A stretch of DNA of 35,379 nucleotides from Segetibacter sp. (lineage in GTDB: Bacteria > Bacteroidota > Bacteroidia > Chitinophagales > Chitinophagaceae), in the NCBI RefSeq assembly GCF_025963695.1, contig NZ_JAOQAH010000054.1, forward strand, positions 1-35,379, written 5' to 3'. Below, one piece after another: positions 7,615 to 16,048 of this stretch. The stretch's first letter is position 1; every line of letters begins with the position of its first letter. The position numbers and the translations under genes are program-made. Below the pieces are notes generated by a model. That model was given only the letters and a program-made list of their open reading frames with translations. It was not told where the DNA came from and searched no databases.

Positions 7615-7680
7615 TTCTTAAAAATGTGTTATTAGGATGAACTGCGAAAGCACGAAAATGTTTGTAATACAATGAGACCA

Positions 7681-7720
7681 AAATGTAAGAGGCGACCCAA
7701 AAGGGCCGCCTCTTACATTT
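7681..7720. terminator. Bidirectional terminator between esterase and Oar-like receptor
   Basis: Long inverted repeat with an 18-bp stem (one internal mismatch) around an AAAA loop; the arms are 7681-7698 and 7703-7720. It lies between two convergent genes, 66 bases after the esterase stop and 16 bases before the receptor stop, and can serve both strands. T-runs are short, three to four bases. Confidence 0.85.
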
Positions 7721-7736
7721 ACAACTGTAGGATTTC

Positions 7737-10700
7737 TTAATTAAAAATATACCTGATTCCAAGTTGAACCTGGTACCTTGATCCAAGGCCAACACTATTT
7801 TGAAAACTAGAGGAGAGCGGAATTTTATTTGTAGCATCTAAATAAGGGAAGCTAAAAACAGGCTTTCCTGCATTTGTTCCAGTAGTTTCTACTCTCTTCA
7901 GCGTAAGCAGACCTGTTCTGTTGGCAGTTTGAAAAACGCCCCAATTTTTATTTAAAAGGTTGCTAAAATTAAAGATATCAGCAGTGAAACGAAGCGTGTT
8001 TTGTTTGCCGCCAACCTTTAGCATAAAGTCTTGGGTGAAGTTTAAATCTAATTTTTTATAAAAGGGTAGTAGTAAACCATTTCTTTCAGCATACATACCT
8101 CTTCTGTCGTCTAAATACGGATCCTGCTGAATGTAAGTATTCAACTGGTTCCATATCTCCTGCGTTGTTCGGGTGTCGGAACTATTAACTGTTTCCAATA
8201 CGATATCATTCTGGTCTTTGGGAACATATATAAGGTCGTTAACAGTTTGGCCATCCCTGTTTATATCACCAGAATAAATATAACTGGCAGTTCCACCGTT
8301 TGCAGCTTCAAAGGTAAAACCAATGGAGGTTGCCAAATGTTTTAGATATTCTTTACGGTAAAAAGCTGCTACAACAACTCGGTGCGGTTGGTGGAAGCTC
8401 GAATATGACATTACATCTTCGTTTGGATCGCCAGCTACAAAACGGTCACGCCAAATAGATTGGGCAATCGAACCTCCATCGTTCACGGATTTACTTTTAC
8501 CATAACTGTATGCAGCCATTGTGTACAAGCCGTTTACATTACGCTGCAATTGTAGGGTAAGATTATAGGCATATCCTTTCGAAGTATTTCTCATTAGTAT
8601 TGCATCAGAAATATTGGGGTTGGTTGCAGTAGCACCGCCCGCTCCGCTATAAATTTGGGCAGATGTATAGCGAATTCGCTGATCGGAACCCGAAAGGGGA
8701 GTTCCGGTGGATGGAAGGTTAATGTTCTGATGATAGATAGCGTTAATGTCTTGTGTATAAATTCCCTCTAAAGTTCCAGTTATATCCCACAACAGTTTTC
8801 GGTCTACTGCTAAATTGGCTCTAAAAATCTGCGGGAACTTAAAATTTCGATCTGTAATAGCCAGGTTATACGCGGTATTTGCTGCGGCATTCGCATCTTT
8901 ATTTGCATTTACATCCGGGTTAAAGGCGAGCCCGCTTGTAATTACTTTAGAGCCAAAATCGACCCCGTTATTACTTGCCTGGTTGCTTAGGTAAACAAAG
9001 GGCGGCGCACCTGCAAAAATTCCGAGACCTCCACGAACCTGCGTTTTCCTGTTATTTGTTGCGTCCCAATTAAATCCCAGACGTGGAGACCATAGAATAG
9101 ATGCTTTAGGTCCCTGCGCTGTACTGATACGAACGCCATCACGATAAACAAGTGCATCAGCATTTGTATTAGGTATGAATGTATTATCATACTTTGGAAG
9201 ATCCGCCCTGATACCACCTGTTAATACAAAATTGTTAGTTACACTCCACTTGTCCTGGGCAAATAGTCCTAGCTGCAATACGCCAAGACCAGCATAAGGA
9301 AATTCTCCACCTTTACGGGCTGAATAACGTACTTCATAGCGACTAGCATTGGCAGTTCCGTTATTTGCGCTTTGGTAAAAATCAGCCAGGTTTCTAAAAC
9401 GGTAAGCGCCGTAGTAATTGGGAGCGAAGCCATTTTTAAACTTATTATAGGTGTTTTGGGTACCAAAAGTTATTGAATGCTTTCCTTTAAACAAACTTAC
9501 CACGTCGTTAAACTGGTATGTGTCAGTAGATAAAATATTAAAAGCTGAAAAAGGCTCATATCCAAATGAGGTAAAAGTACTTCCGGCGCCGTTCTCTATA
9601 TCCACCAACGGAAATACACCCCCCGGACTGCTTCTGTAATCTCTTAGTCGATTATAACCGATCTGTAATTTATTAGATAGCGTGTTGCTTATCCGGCTGT
9701 TTAATTCGGCAATTACAATATTGAAATTATTATTAATTATATAAGATGAAGCAAAGAATGGCATACCCGTGTTGCTTGCTGACCGCCCTCCAGTCGGAGC
9801 GCCACTGTTGCTGGGTGGAACATTCCTAAAAGATTTCAGATAGTAATAATTAATGTTTAAAGTATGCTTTTTACTAATATTCAAATCTATCCTGGCTGTA
9901 ATCTTGTCACTATAAGTATCATAATTATAATTTTCAAAAGGTCCCGCATCATAATTATACTTGGTTTTTAGGAATTGCGCTAAAACTTCAAGGTCTTCGG
10001 CTTTTGCTGTTGAAATTCCCGTTCCTGTAGAACCATTACGGCTGGCAGAGAAGCTTGTTGCAGGAGCAGTTTCTCTCTGCTGTTCGCCACTTAAAAAGAA
10101 GAATAATTTGTTTTTAATTATTGGTCCACCAATAGTAGCACCGCGGTTGTTGAAGTCAAACTGCTGTTTAGCTAATTCAACTGCCCCCACTTTTCTACCA
10201 GTTAATCCAGGTGTTTTTTTGTAGTAATAAACACTGCCTTTAAATTCATTCGTCCCACTTCTTGTAACAGAATTAATACCGGCGCCAGTGAAATTCCCAA
10301 GGGTAACATCATAAGGGGCGATGTTTACCTGGATTTGATCTAAGGCGTCAATGGAGATGGGCTGTGAATTTGTTTGACCTCCTAAAGGGCCTGATAACCC
10401 GAATGTATTATTAAAACTCGCCCCGTTAACGGTCAGGTTGTTTAAGCTTCCGCTTCTTCCCCCAAAACTGCTGCCGTTGGCCGTTGGTGTAAGCCTGGTA
10501 AAGTCTTGTAAACTTCTGTTTATTGTAGGTAAACGTTCTATCTGCTGGCGCCCAATGACTTCCGCAGATCCTGTTCGGCTTTTACTAAAAACCCTGTCAG
10601 TTCTGTTGGTAGTTACTGTAACCTCAGCAAGAGCAGTTGAAGCGGTAGAAAGTTTGAAATCTGCCTTATAAGCAACTCCTAATGCTAACCCAATATCCGA

Positions 10701-10973
10701 TTGTGTTTCAGCTTTAAATCCTATATAAGAAGCGGCTACCTGGTAAGGTCCTCCAACCCTTACGTTGGGAAGATTATAATGACCGTCTTTGCGCGACGTG
10801 GTAGAATAGGAGGTATTAGTCGGTATATGAACTGCTACAATAGTAGCGCCGGCTAGTGCAGCATTATTTTCATTAGTAATAATGCCTTGAATTTCGGAGG
10901 TCGTCTCTTGTGCCAATAAGTATAGCGGCGCAAGAAATGTGAGAATGAAAGGGGTAATTCTTTTAATTAGCAT
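7737..10973 (-). CDS. Oar-like TonB-dependent receptor, copy 1
   Basis: A 1078-residue outer-membrane receptor. The signal peptide ends LLAQ (cleavage after Ala21). A carboxypeptidase-regulatory-like beta-sandwich covers about 25-110 (IQGIITNENNAALAGATI, then the DGHYNLPNVRVGGPY repeat). The plug, about 115-260, contains the hallmark RLPTINRSLQDFTRLTP, the SIDALDQIQVNIAPYDV segment and SVTRSGTNEFKGSVYYY. The remainder is a beta-barrel ending in an aromatic strand, VQLGIRYIFN. The plug layout fits the Oar group, large receptors involved in protein or peptide export and uptake, rather than SusC: no SusD partner is adjacent. It lies downstream of a paralogous receptor gene on the same strand, from which it is separated by a terminator, so the two are probably separate transcription units. 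Ligand unknown. Confidence 0.88.
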   Translation of the reverse strand: MLIKRITPFILTFLAPLYLLAQETTSEIQGIITNENNAALAGATIVAVHIPTNTSYSTTSRKDGHYNLPNVRVGGPYQVAASYIGFKAETQSDIGLALGVAYKADFKLSTASTALAEVTVTTNRTDRVFSKSRTGSAEVIGRQQIERLPTINRSLQDFTRLTPTANGSSFGGRSGSLNNLTVNGASFNNTFGLSGPLGGQTNSQPISIDALDQIQVNIAPYDVTLGNFTGAGINSVTRSGTNEFKGSVYYYKKTPGLTGRKVGAVELAKQQFDFNNRGATIGGPIIKNKLFFFLSGEQQRETAPATSFSASRNGSTGTGISTAKAEDLEVLAQFLKTKYNYDAGPFENYNYDTYSDKITARIDLNISKKHTLNINYYYLKSFRNVPPSNSGAPTGGRSASNTGMPFFASSYIINNNFNIVIAELNSRISNTLSNKLQIGYNRLRDYRSSPGGVFPLVDIENGAGSTFTSFGYEPFSAFNILSTDTYQFNDVVSLFKGKHSITFGTQNTYNKFKNGFAPNYYGAYRFRNLADFYQSANNGTANASRYEVRYSARKGGEFPYAGLGVLQLGLFAQDKWSVTNNFVLTGGIRADLPKYDNTFIPNTNADALVYRDGVRISTAQGPKASILWSPRLGFNWDATNNRKTQVRGGLGIFAGAPPFVYLSNQASNNGVDFGSKVITSGLAFNPDVNANKDANAAANTAYNLAITDRNFKFPQIFRANLAVDRKLLWDITGTLEGIYTQDINAIYHQNINLPSTGTPLSGSDQRIRYTSAQIYSGAGGATATNPNISDAILMRNTSKGYAYNLTLQLQRNVNGLYTMAAYSYGKSKSVNDGGSIAQSIWRDRFVAGDPNEDVMSYSSFHQPHRVVVAAFYRKEYLKHLATSIGFTFEAANGGTASYIYSGDINRDGQTVNDLIYVPKDQNDIVLETVNSSDTRTTQEIWNQLNTYIQQDPYLDDRRGMYAERNGLLLPFYKKLDLNFTQDFMLKVGGKQNTLRFTADIFNFSNLLNKNWGVFQTANRTGLLTLKRVETTGTNAGKPVFSFPYLDATNKIPLSSSFQNSVGLGSRYQVQLGIRYIFN

Positions 10974-11117
10974 AACGCTGGGGGTTGATTTAAAGTATTA
11001 TTTGTCAAAGTGGGAATTTGCTTCTTCGTCTACGCCTAATTATTGCAGGCTAAATTTTTCAGTCTTTTGTTTCCGCGATTGCAGAACCAGTAAAACGGAT
11101 GTAAATATTTTGTAATA

Positions 11118-11159
11118 TAAAAACGAAAGAGGTTACCATTACTGGCAACCTCTTTCGTT
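11118..11159 (-). terminator. Terminator after the second Oar-like receptor gene
   Basis: A 13-bp stem (11122-11134 with 11147-11159), extended inside by CCA/TGG after one mismatch, with a run of T on the minus strand. It is about 100 bases behind the stop of the receptor gene at 11258-14410, so it ends that gene and separates it from its paralogue. Confidence 0.85.
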
Positions 11160-11257
11160 AGTGTAAAACAAAAGTACTTATAAAATGTTAAAGTACGTTA
11201 ACTTAATTTTTGCTAATGCCGGTTATTAGAAGAACTACTTGTAAGTAATACATGATA

Positions 11258-14200
11258 TTAGTTAAACGAGTATCTAAGTCCAATCTGTCCCTGAAACCGC
11301 GAACCAAATGTCATATTAAATGGGGATTGATCAACATTGAAGTTGTATCCCTTACCTTGATTGGCACCGGTTGTTCTGTTAACAGTAGTTAAAATAGTGT
11401 AAGCCTGGTTACCGACTAAGTATTGTCTGCCCCACTCTCTGCTAAGAAGGTTGGTAAAGTTAAATACATCAAAAGTAAATTGGAAGGCGTGTCTTTTTTC
11501 TCCCGTTTTAATGAAGAAATCCTGCGCAAGCCTCATGTCTAAAACATGTTCCCACGGCGTACTAACAGCATTTCTTTCCGTGTAATCTCCTCTTCTGCTA
11601 TTTAAATATTTATCGGACGAAACGTATTTTTCAAAGGCAGCAGCCTGTTGGGCAGCAGTATACCTGACGGTGTTATTTGTATTAAGGAAATCTACGAACC
11701 TTATTTCGCTTGTGTTTCTTGGCACATACATTAAATCGTTGCCAAAACGTCCGTCGCTATTTAAATCGCCATTAACGAGGTATGTAAATCTTTGACCTGA
11801 GTTACCTGCATAAAAAAAAGCAAGTGAAGTCTTAGCATGCTTAAGGTATTCAGCATTAAAAGAAAGTACGCCTGTAAATCTGTGAGGTAGTGCAAAATTT
11901 GATGTTGCTAATTGAGGATTGTTTGGATCACCCACAACCTGTACAAATTCCCAGTTGGACAAGGCGGTGGAGCTGGTACCTGGGTTTACGTCTTTTGCCT
12001 TATTGTAATTATAAGCACCCATAATATAAACATTCTTCCAGGTCTTACTAAGCTGTGCAGTCAGGTTATAAGTATAACCCTGGTTAGTATTTGTGATCAA
12101 AATCGCATTGGTAATATTTGGGTTGATCCTTCTTGCGTTTGTTGATGCTGCATAAGCTATTCTCTTGTCAGCTTCATTATTAAAAAACGGATCAACAACA
12201 CCTGTAGGAGCAGTCAGGTTGATGTCCTGGTAAAATACGTTGTTGATGGTTTTTGAATACATAGCTTCAAAAGTTGCATTGATGCCACCAGGAAGTATGA
12301 GGTCTGTAGCGAGGTTGAAACGAGCAACCTGAGGTAGTTTAAAGTTCTTCTCGATAAGGTTTACTTCAAAGGTTCTTCCAGCACTACCTACAGTGCTTTG
12401 TCTTGCAGGATCAGGTTCAAATCCACGGCCGTTGTTTACTTCATTTGCCGCTGTATTGGCATTGTCAGTAACATTTATTTGGTTAAATAACACGCCGCTG
12501 TTAGTGAATTGGTTCGAAATCCAGACGAAAGGTATACGACCAGAGAAAATACCTGCACCACCTCTTAAAATCAACTTTCTGTTAGCAAGCACGTCATAGT
12601 TAAATCCAACTCTTGGTGACCATAGCAGCTGACCTGATGGAGTGTTAGTGGTAGAATATTTACCCTTAAAAGTAGTGTCTACGGTTATATTAGCAGCGGG
12701 TGTGCCACTGATAACAGGAGCATCAACACGCACACCTGCAGTCAAACGAAACTGAGGAGTAAGCTGTATTTCGTCCTGGGCATAAAAACCAAGTTGAGCA
12801 GCTTTAAACGATGCAGCTGGCTTTTCATCTCCGGGTACATTAGAATAGGTTACTTCAACTTGTCTTGGATTATTAGCGAAAAGAGCAGGAATGTTTGCAA
12901 ATCTCCATCTTCCATTAAAGTTGTTTATAAATAGATTTCTAAACTGGAAGAACTCATTATGCGTTCCGATTGTATAAGTGTGTTTTCCTTTAAAGATTTT
13001 GAAGTTATCTGTAATCTCAAAGATATTTTGATCTAATTCATTTGCAGTAGAACTTCTTTCAGAACCTATTTGAATAGTTCCTGAGTTATGAGCAATTTCT
13101 ACAAAAGGAAAAAGTTGCCCAATAGGAGATCTTCTATCTGTGATCCTATGCAATCCAAGTATTAGATTATTTGACAAGTTAGCATTGAACCTGCTTCTGA
13201 GTTCTACAACCGAAATGTTTTGAGTACTTCTAAACTGGTGCGCATTGTTTCCAAATCTGAAAAAGGTCGGAGAGCGGGAGATATTGTCATCAAATGCTCT
13301 GATATAGTTATGGCGTACTGTCAATCTGTGTTTGTCACTTAAGTTGAAGTCAAATCGTCCAAATAATTTATCGCTTTCTGTTCTTGCATTAACGGTATTA
13401 AAATCGCCTACATTGTAGTTATATCTTCGTTGAAAAGTATCAGCAAGCTGTTGTGCCTCTGCAACAGATAATAATGAGCTTGCTTCACCTGCATTAAATA
13501 ACGTAGGTGCAGTTCTTCTTGTTTTCTCAGCATTTACAAAGAAAAAGACTTTGTTTTTTACAATTGGCCCACCAAAACGAAAGCCTGTTTGCAGGTCGCT
13601 AAAAGTGGTAGATTTTATTTTTGTAACAGGATCAGAACCAATTGTATTTTGGTTTCTGAAAAAGTGATAGACAGAGCCCTCTAATTTGTTTGTTCCTGAA
13701 CGGGTTACTGCGTTTACGCCACCACCTGTGAAGTTTCCATAGGTAATATCATATGGGGCAAGTACAACCTGTATCTGGTCAATCGCATCTAATGAAATTG
13801 GTGTAGTACCGGCCTGCCCGCCTGGTGTACCGCTACCCGCAAGGCCAAACACATCATTATTAACAGCACCATCAATGGTAATATTATTAAACCTGTTGTT
13901 AGCACCACCAAATGAGTTACCATTAGCTTGAGGTGTTAACCTGGTATAATCATTTAAACTTCTGCTTAAAGTAGGTAACGCAGCTATTTGCTCTCTGCTA
14001 ATGCTGGTAGACGCGCCTGTTTTTCTTCGGGCACCTGATGTTCCTGTTGTAGTAACAACTACTTCGGCTAGTCTTGCTCCTGTAGTTGCCAGTGAAGCAT
14101 CAACTCTTGTATTTTCCCCTAAACCAAGGAAAATGCCATCTTGTCTAAATTGCTCAAACCCTACGTGTGTTGCCTCTAAAAGATAAGGACCGCCCGGGGT

Positions 14201-14410
14201 AAGGTTTACGAAATTGTATACCCCTTTGTTTAGAGAAGTTGTACGAAAAGTAGCTCCGGTTGGCTGATGTACTAACGTTATAGTAGCGCCGGTAAGGGGG
14301 TTGCCACCGCCTGTTACAGTTCCCGTAATACTACTTGTAGTAACCTGCGCCAGAATGTATATGGGTGCAAAGAATACCGTAATAAGGGGTAAAATTCTTT
14401 TAATTATCAT
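11258..14410 (-). CDS. Oar-like TonB-dependent receptor, copy 2
   Basis: A 1050-residue receptor with the same plan as its downstream neighbour. The signal peptide ends ILAQ (cleavage after Ala21), and the N-terminal regulatory-like domain reads ITGTVTGGGNPLTGATIT. The plug carries ALPTLSRSLNDYTRLTPQAN, DAIDQIQVVLAPYDITYGNF and AVTRSGTNKLEGSVYHF. The barrel ends in QIGLRYSFN. The pair is clearly a tandem duplication that has diverged: the plug motifs align closely, while the extracellular loops of the barrel differ in sequence and length. Its N-terminal signal, MIIKRILPLITVFFAPIYIL, is almost a copy of the other. No SusD-like or enzyme gene accompanies it. A terminator follows, so each copy may be expressed separately, perhaps for different ligands. 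Confidence 0.88.
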   Translation of the reverse strand: MIIKRILPLITVFFAPIYILAQVTTSSITGTVTGGGNPLTGATITLVHQPTGATFRTTSLNKGVYNFVNLTPGGPYLLEATHVGFEQFRQDGIFLGLGENTRVDASLATTGARLAEVVVTTTGTSGARRKTGASTSISREQIAALPTLSRSLNDYTRLTPQANGNSFGGANNRFNNITIDGAVNNDVFGLAGSGTPGGQAGTTPISLDAIDQIQVVLAPYDITYGNFTGGGVNAVTRSGTNKLEGSVYHFFRNQNTIGSDPVTKIKSTTFSDLQTGFRFGGPIVKNKVFFFVNAEKTRRTAPTLFNAGEASSLLSVAEAQQLADTFQRRYNYNVGDFNTVNARTESDKLFGRFDFNLSDKHRLTVRHNYIRAFDDNISRSPTFFRFGNNAHQFRSTQNISVVELRSRFNANLSNNLILGLHRITDRRSPIGQLFPFVEIAHNSGTIQIGSERSSTANELDQNIFEITDNFKIFKGKHTYTIGTHNEFFQFRNLFINNFNGRWRFANIPALFANNPRQVEVTYSNVPGDEKPAASFKAAQLGFYAQDEIQLTPQFRLTAGVRVDAPVISGTPAANITVDTTFKGKYSTTNTPSGQLLWSPRVGFNYDVLANRKLILRGGAGIFSGRIPFVWISNQFTNSGVLFNQINVTDNANTAANEVNNGRGFEPDPARQSTVGSAGRTFEVNLIEKNFKLPQVARFNLATDLILPGGINATFEAMYSKTINNVFYQDINLTAPTGVVDPFFNNEADKRIAYAASTNARRINPNITNAILITNTNQGYTYNLTAQLSKTWKNVYIMGAYNYNKAKDVNPGTSSTALSNWEFVQVVGDPNNPQLATSNFALPHRFTGVLSFNAEYLKHAKTSLAFFYAGNSGQRFTYLVNGDLNSDGRFGNDLMYVPRNTSEIRFVDFLNTNNTVRYTAAQQAAAFEKYVSSDKYLNSRRGDYTERNAVSTPWEHVLDMRLAQDFFIKTGEKRHAFQFTFDVFNFTNLLSREWGRQYLVGNQAYTILTTVNRTTGANQGKGYNFNVDQSPFNMTFGSRFQGQIGLRYSFN

Positions 14411-14601
14411 AAAATAGGGGCTGTTTTTGGGTGCAAAGAAAACAAATAAACCTTTATTTATTTCCCCGCATTGTTAAGAAATTGTAACGAAATCGAGACA
14501 TTTATTCACGTTTTTGTGCTGCTTAAACGGCTATTATTTTTTATCACATGCTAGCTAAAACGACAAATTGTTATATTTTAAACAGTTTACCTCTTTGATT
14601 G

Positions 14602-14609
14602 TAATTTTG
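14602..14609 (+). promoter_or_regulatory. Bacteroidota -7 box TAATTTTG for ribBA
   Basis: Exact TAnnTTTG match 13 bases before the ATG of ribBA. Transcription would start around 14615, leaving a leader of under ten bases. That leaves no room for an FMN riboswitch, so ribBA does not appear to be riboswitch-controlled here. Confidence 0.6.
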
Positions 14610-14622
14610 TACAAACAGGTAT

Positions 14623-15840
14623 ATGTTAGATACAATTGAAAGCGCTATTGAAGATATTCGCCAGGGAAAAATGGTGATTGTTGTGGATGATGAGGATAGA
14701 GAAAATGAAGGTGATTTTATAATTGCAGCAAAAATGGTTACACCAGAGGTAATCAATTTTATGAGCCGGGAAGGACGGGGTTTAATTTGCGCACCACTTA
14801 TAGAAGATCGTTGTGATGAACTAGGGCTTGAATTAATGGTTAACAGCAATACTTCTCTACACGAAACGCCTTTTACTGTATCGGTAGACTTGCTCGGTCA
14901 TGGATGTACCACTGGAATTTCTACCCACGATCGGGCAAAGACAATACAGGCGTTAGTTGATCCTTCAACAAAACCGGGCGAATTAGGGCGCCCGGGACAC
15001 ATTTTTCCTTTAAGAGCTAAAAAGGGTGGGGTACTTAGGAGAACAGGTCATACTGAAGCTACTATTGATTTGGCGAGACTTGCAGGTTTTGAGCCGGCAG
15101 GTGTGTTAGTCGAGATTATGAATGAAGACGGAACGATGGCCCGATTGCCGCAGTTGGAGGAACTTGCTAAGAAGTTTAACCTAAAAATTATTTCTATTAA
15201 AGATTTGATAGAATACAGGCTTAAAAAAGATTCACTTATTGAAGAAATTGTAAGAGTGGACATGCCAACCAGGTGGGGTCATTTTAAATTGGTGGCATTT
15301 AGGGAAAAAAGTACTGAACGGGAACATCTGGCACTGGTAAAAGGAGAGTGGCAAAAAAGCGAGCCAGTACTTGCCCGCGTACATAGCAGTTGTTTTACAG
15401 GAGATATTTTGGGAAGTTTCAGGTGTGATTGTGGCGAACAACTGCACAAAGCCATGCAAATGGTAGAAAACGAGGGAAGGGGAATTATTTTATACATGAA
15501 CCAGGAAGGTCGGGGAATTGGTCTTGTAAATAAACTAAAGGCTTACAAACTGCAGGAAGAAGGAATGGACACGGTAGAGGCAAATATTCATCTTGGCTTT
15601 GCTAGCGATGAACGTGATTACGGAGTAGGAGCACAGATTTTAAGATACCTGGGAGCGACGCGCTTAAAGTTGATGAGTAACAATCCAAAAAAGCGTGCAG
15701 GTCTAAAGGGGTATGGACTTGAAATAGTAGACATTGTACCAATCGAAGTAAAATCAAATCCACATAACGAAAAGTATCTTCAAACCAAGAGGGATAAATT
15801 GGGTCATGAAATTTTGAATGATCTGTTGGAGAACAATTAA
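14623..15840 (+). CDS. ribBA: Bifunctional RibBA: DHBP synthase and GTP cyclohydrolase II
   Basis: A 405-residue fusion that supplies both starting branches of riboflavin synthesis: 3,4-dihydroxy-2-butanone-4-phosphate from ribulose-5-phosphate, and the pyrimidine intermediate from GTP. The N-terminal RibB domain (about 1-205) has [11 protein letters not shown] with Glu27 and Glu29, the [10 protein letters not shown] segment and TGISTHDRA. The RibA domain (about 210-400) has the zinc cysteines Cys257, Cys268 and Cys270 in [18 protein letters not shown], and [10 protein letters not shown]. Both sets of active-site residues are present, so both halves should work. It is a stand-alone gene with its own promoter; no ribD, ribE or ribH is near. 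It converges on the TamB-like gene. Confidence 0.95.
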   Translation: MLDTIESAIEDIRQGKMVIVVDDEDRENEGDFIIAAKMVTPEVINFMSREGRGLICAPLIEDRCDELGLELMVNSNTSLHETPFTVSVDLLGHGCTTGISTHDRAKTIQALVDPSTKPGELGRPGHIFPLRAKKGGVLRRTGHTEATIDLARLAGFEPAGVLVEIMNEDGTMARLPQLEELAKKFNLKIISIKDLIEYRLKKDSLIEEIVRVDMPTRWGHFKLVAFREKSTEREHLALVKGEWQKSEPVLARVHSSCFTGDILGSFRCDCGEQLHKAMQMVENEGRGIILYMNQEGRGIGLVNKLKAYKLQEEGMDTVEANIHLGFASDERDYGVGAQILRYLGATRLKLMSNNPKKRAGLKGYGLEIVDIVPIEVKSNPHNEKYLQTKRDKLGHEILNDLLENN

Positions 15841-15920
15841 CGGGCTAATACTTAAGTAACCATTTGAGTGTTAGTACCGGAAAGGAAGGGCAGTCGAAAA
15901 AAGTTCAACAGGGAACAACA

Positions 15921-15941
15921 GTACAAGGGTGTGACACAACC
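15921..15941 (+). repeat. Single arm of the dispersed inverted-repeat family
   Basis: GTACAAGGGTGTGACACAAC repeats the right arm of the element at 4119-4230 (there GTACAAGGGTGCGACGCAAC) with two changes. No opposite arm is recognisable in the 208-base gap between ribBA and the TamB-like gene, so this is a half or decayed copy. Confidence 0.6.
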
Positions 15942-16048
15942 TTAGTTGAAGCAGGGGTAAAGCCGGCTAAATAATTATTGTGCTAAAAAAGAGCTTGTAT
16001 ATATAATAGTAGCTTTCTATGAGTAGGTGCCAGGTTTCTTAGCGATCG

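Noticed and set aside
9961..10671. Open frames on the plus strand inside the receptor genes (and similar ones inside the TamB-like gene)
   Set aside because: They are antisense shadows of long, clearly recognisable genes and resemble no protein family.
14610..14622. FMN riboswitch before ribBA
   Set aside because: The predicted leader is under ten bases and none of the conserved FMN-aptamer segments is present.
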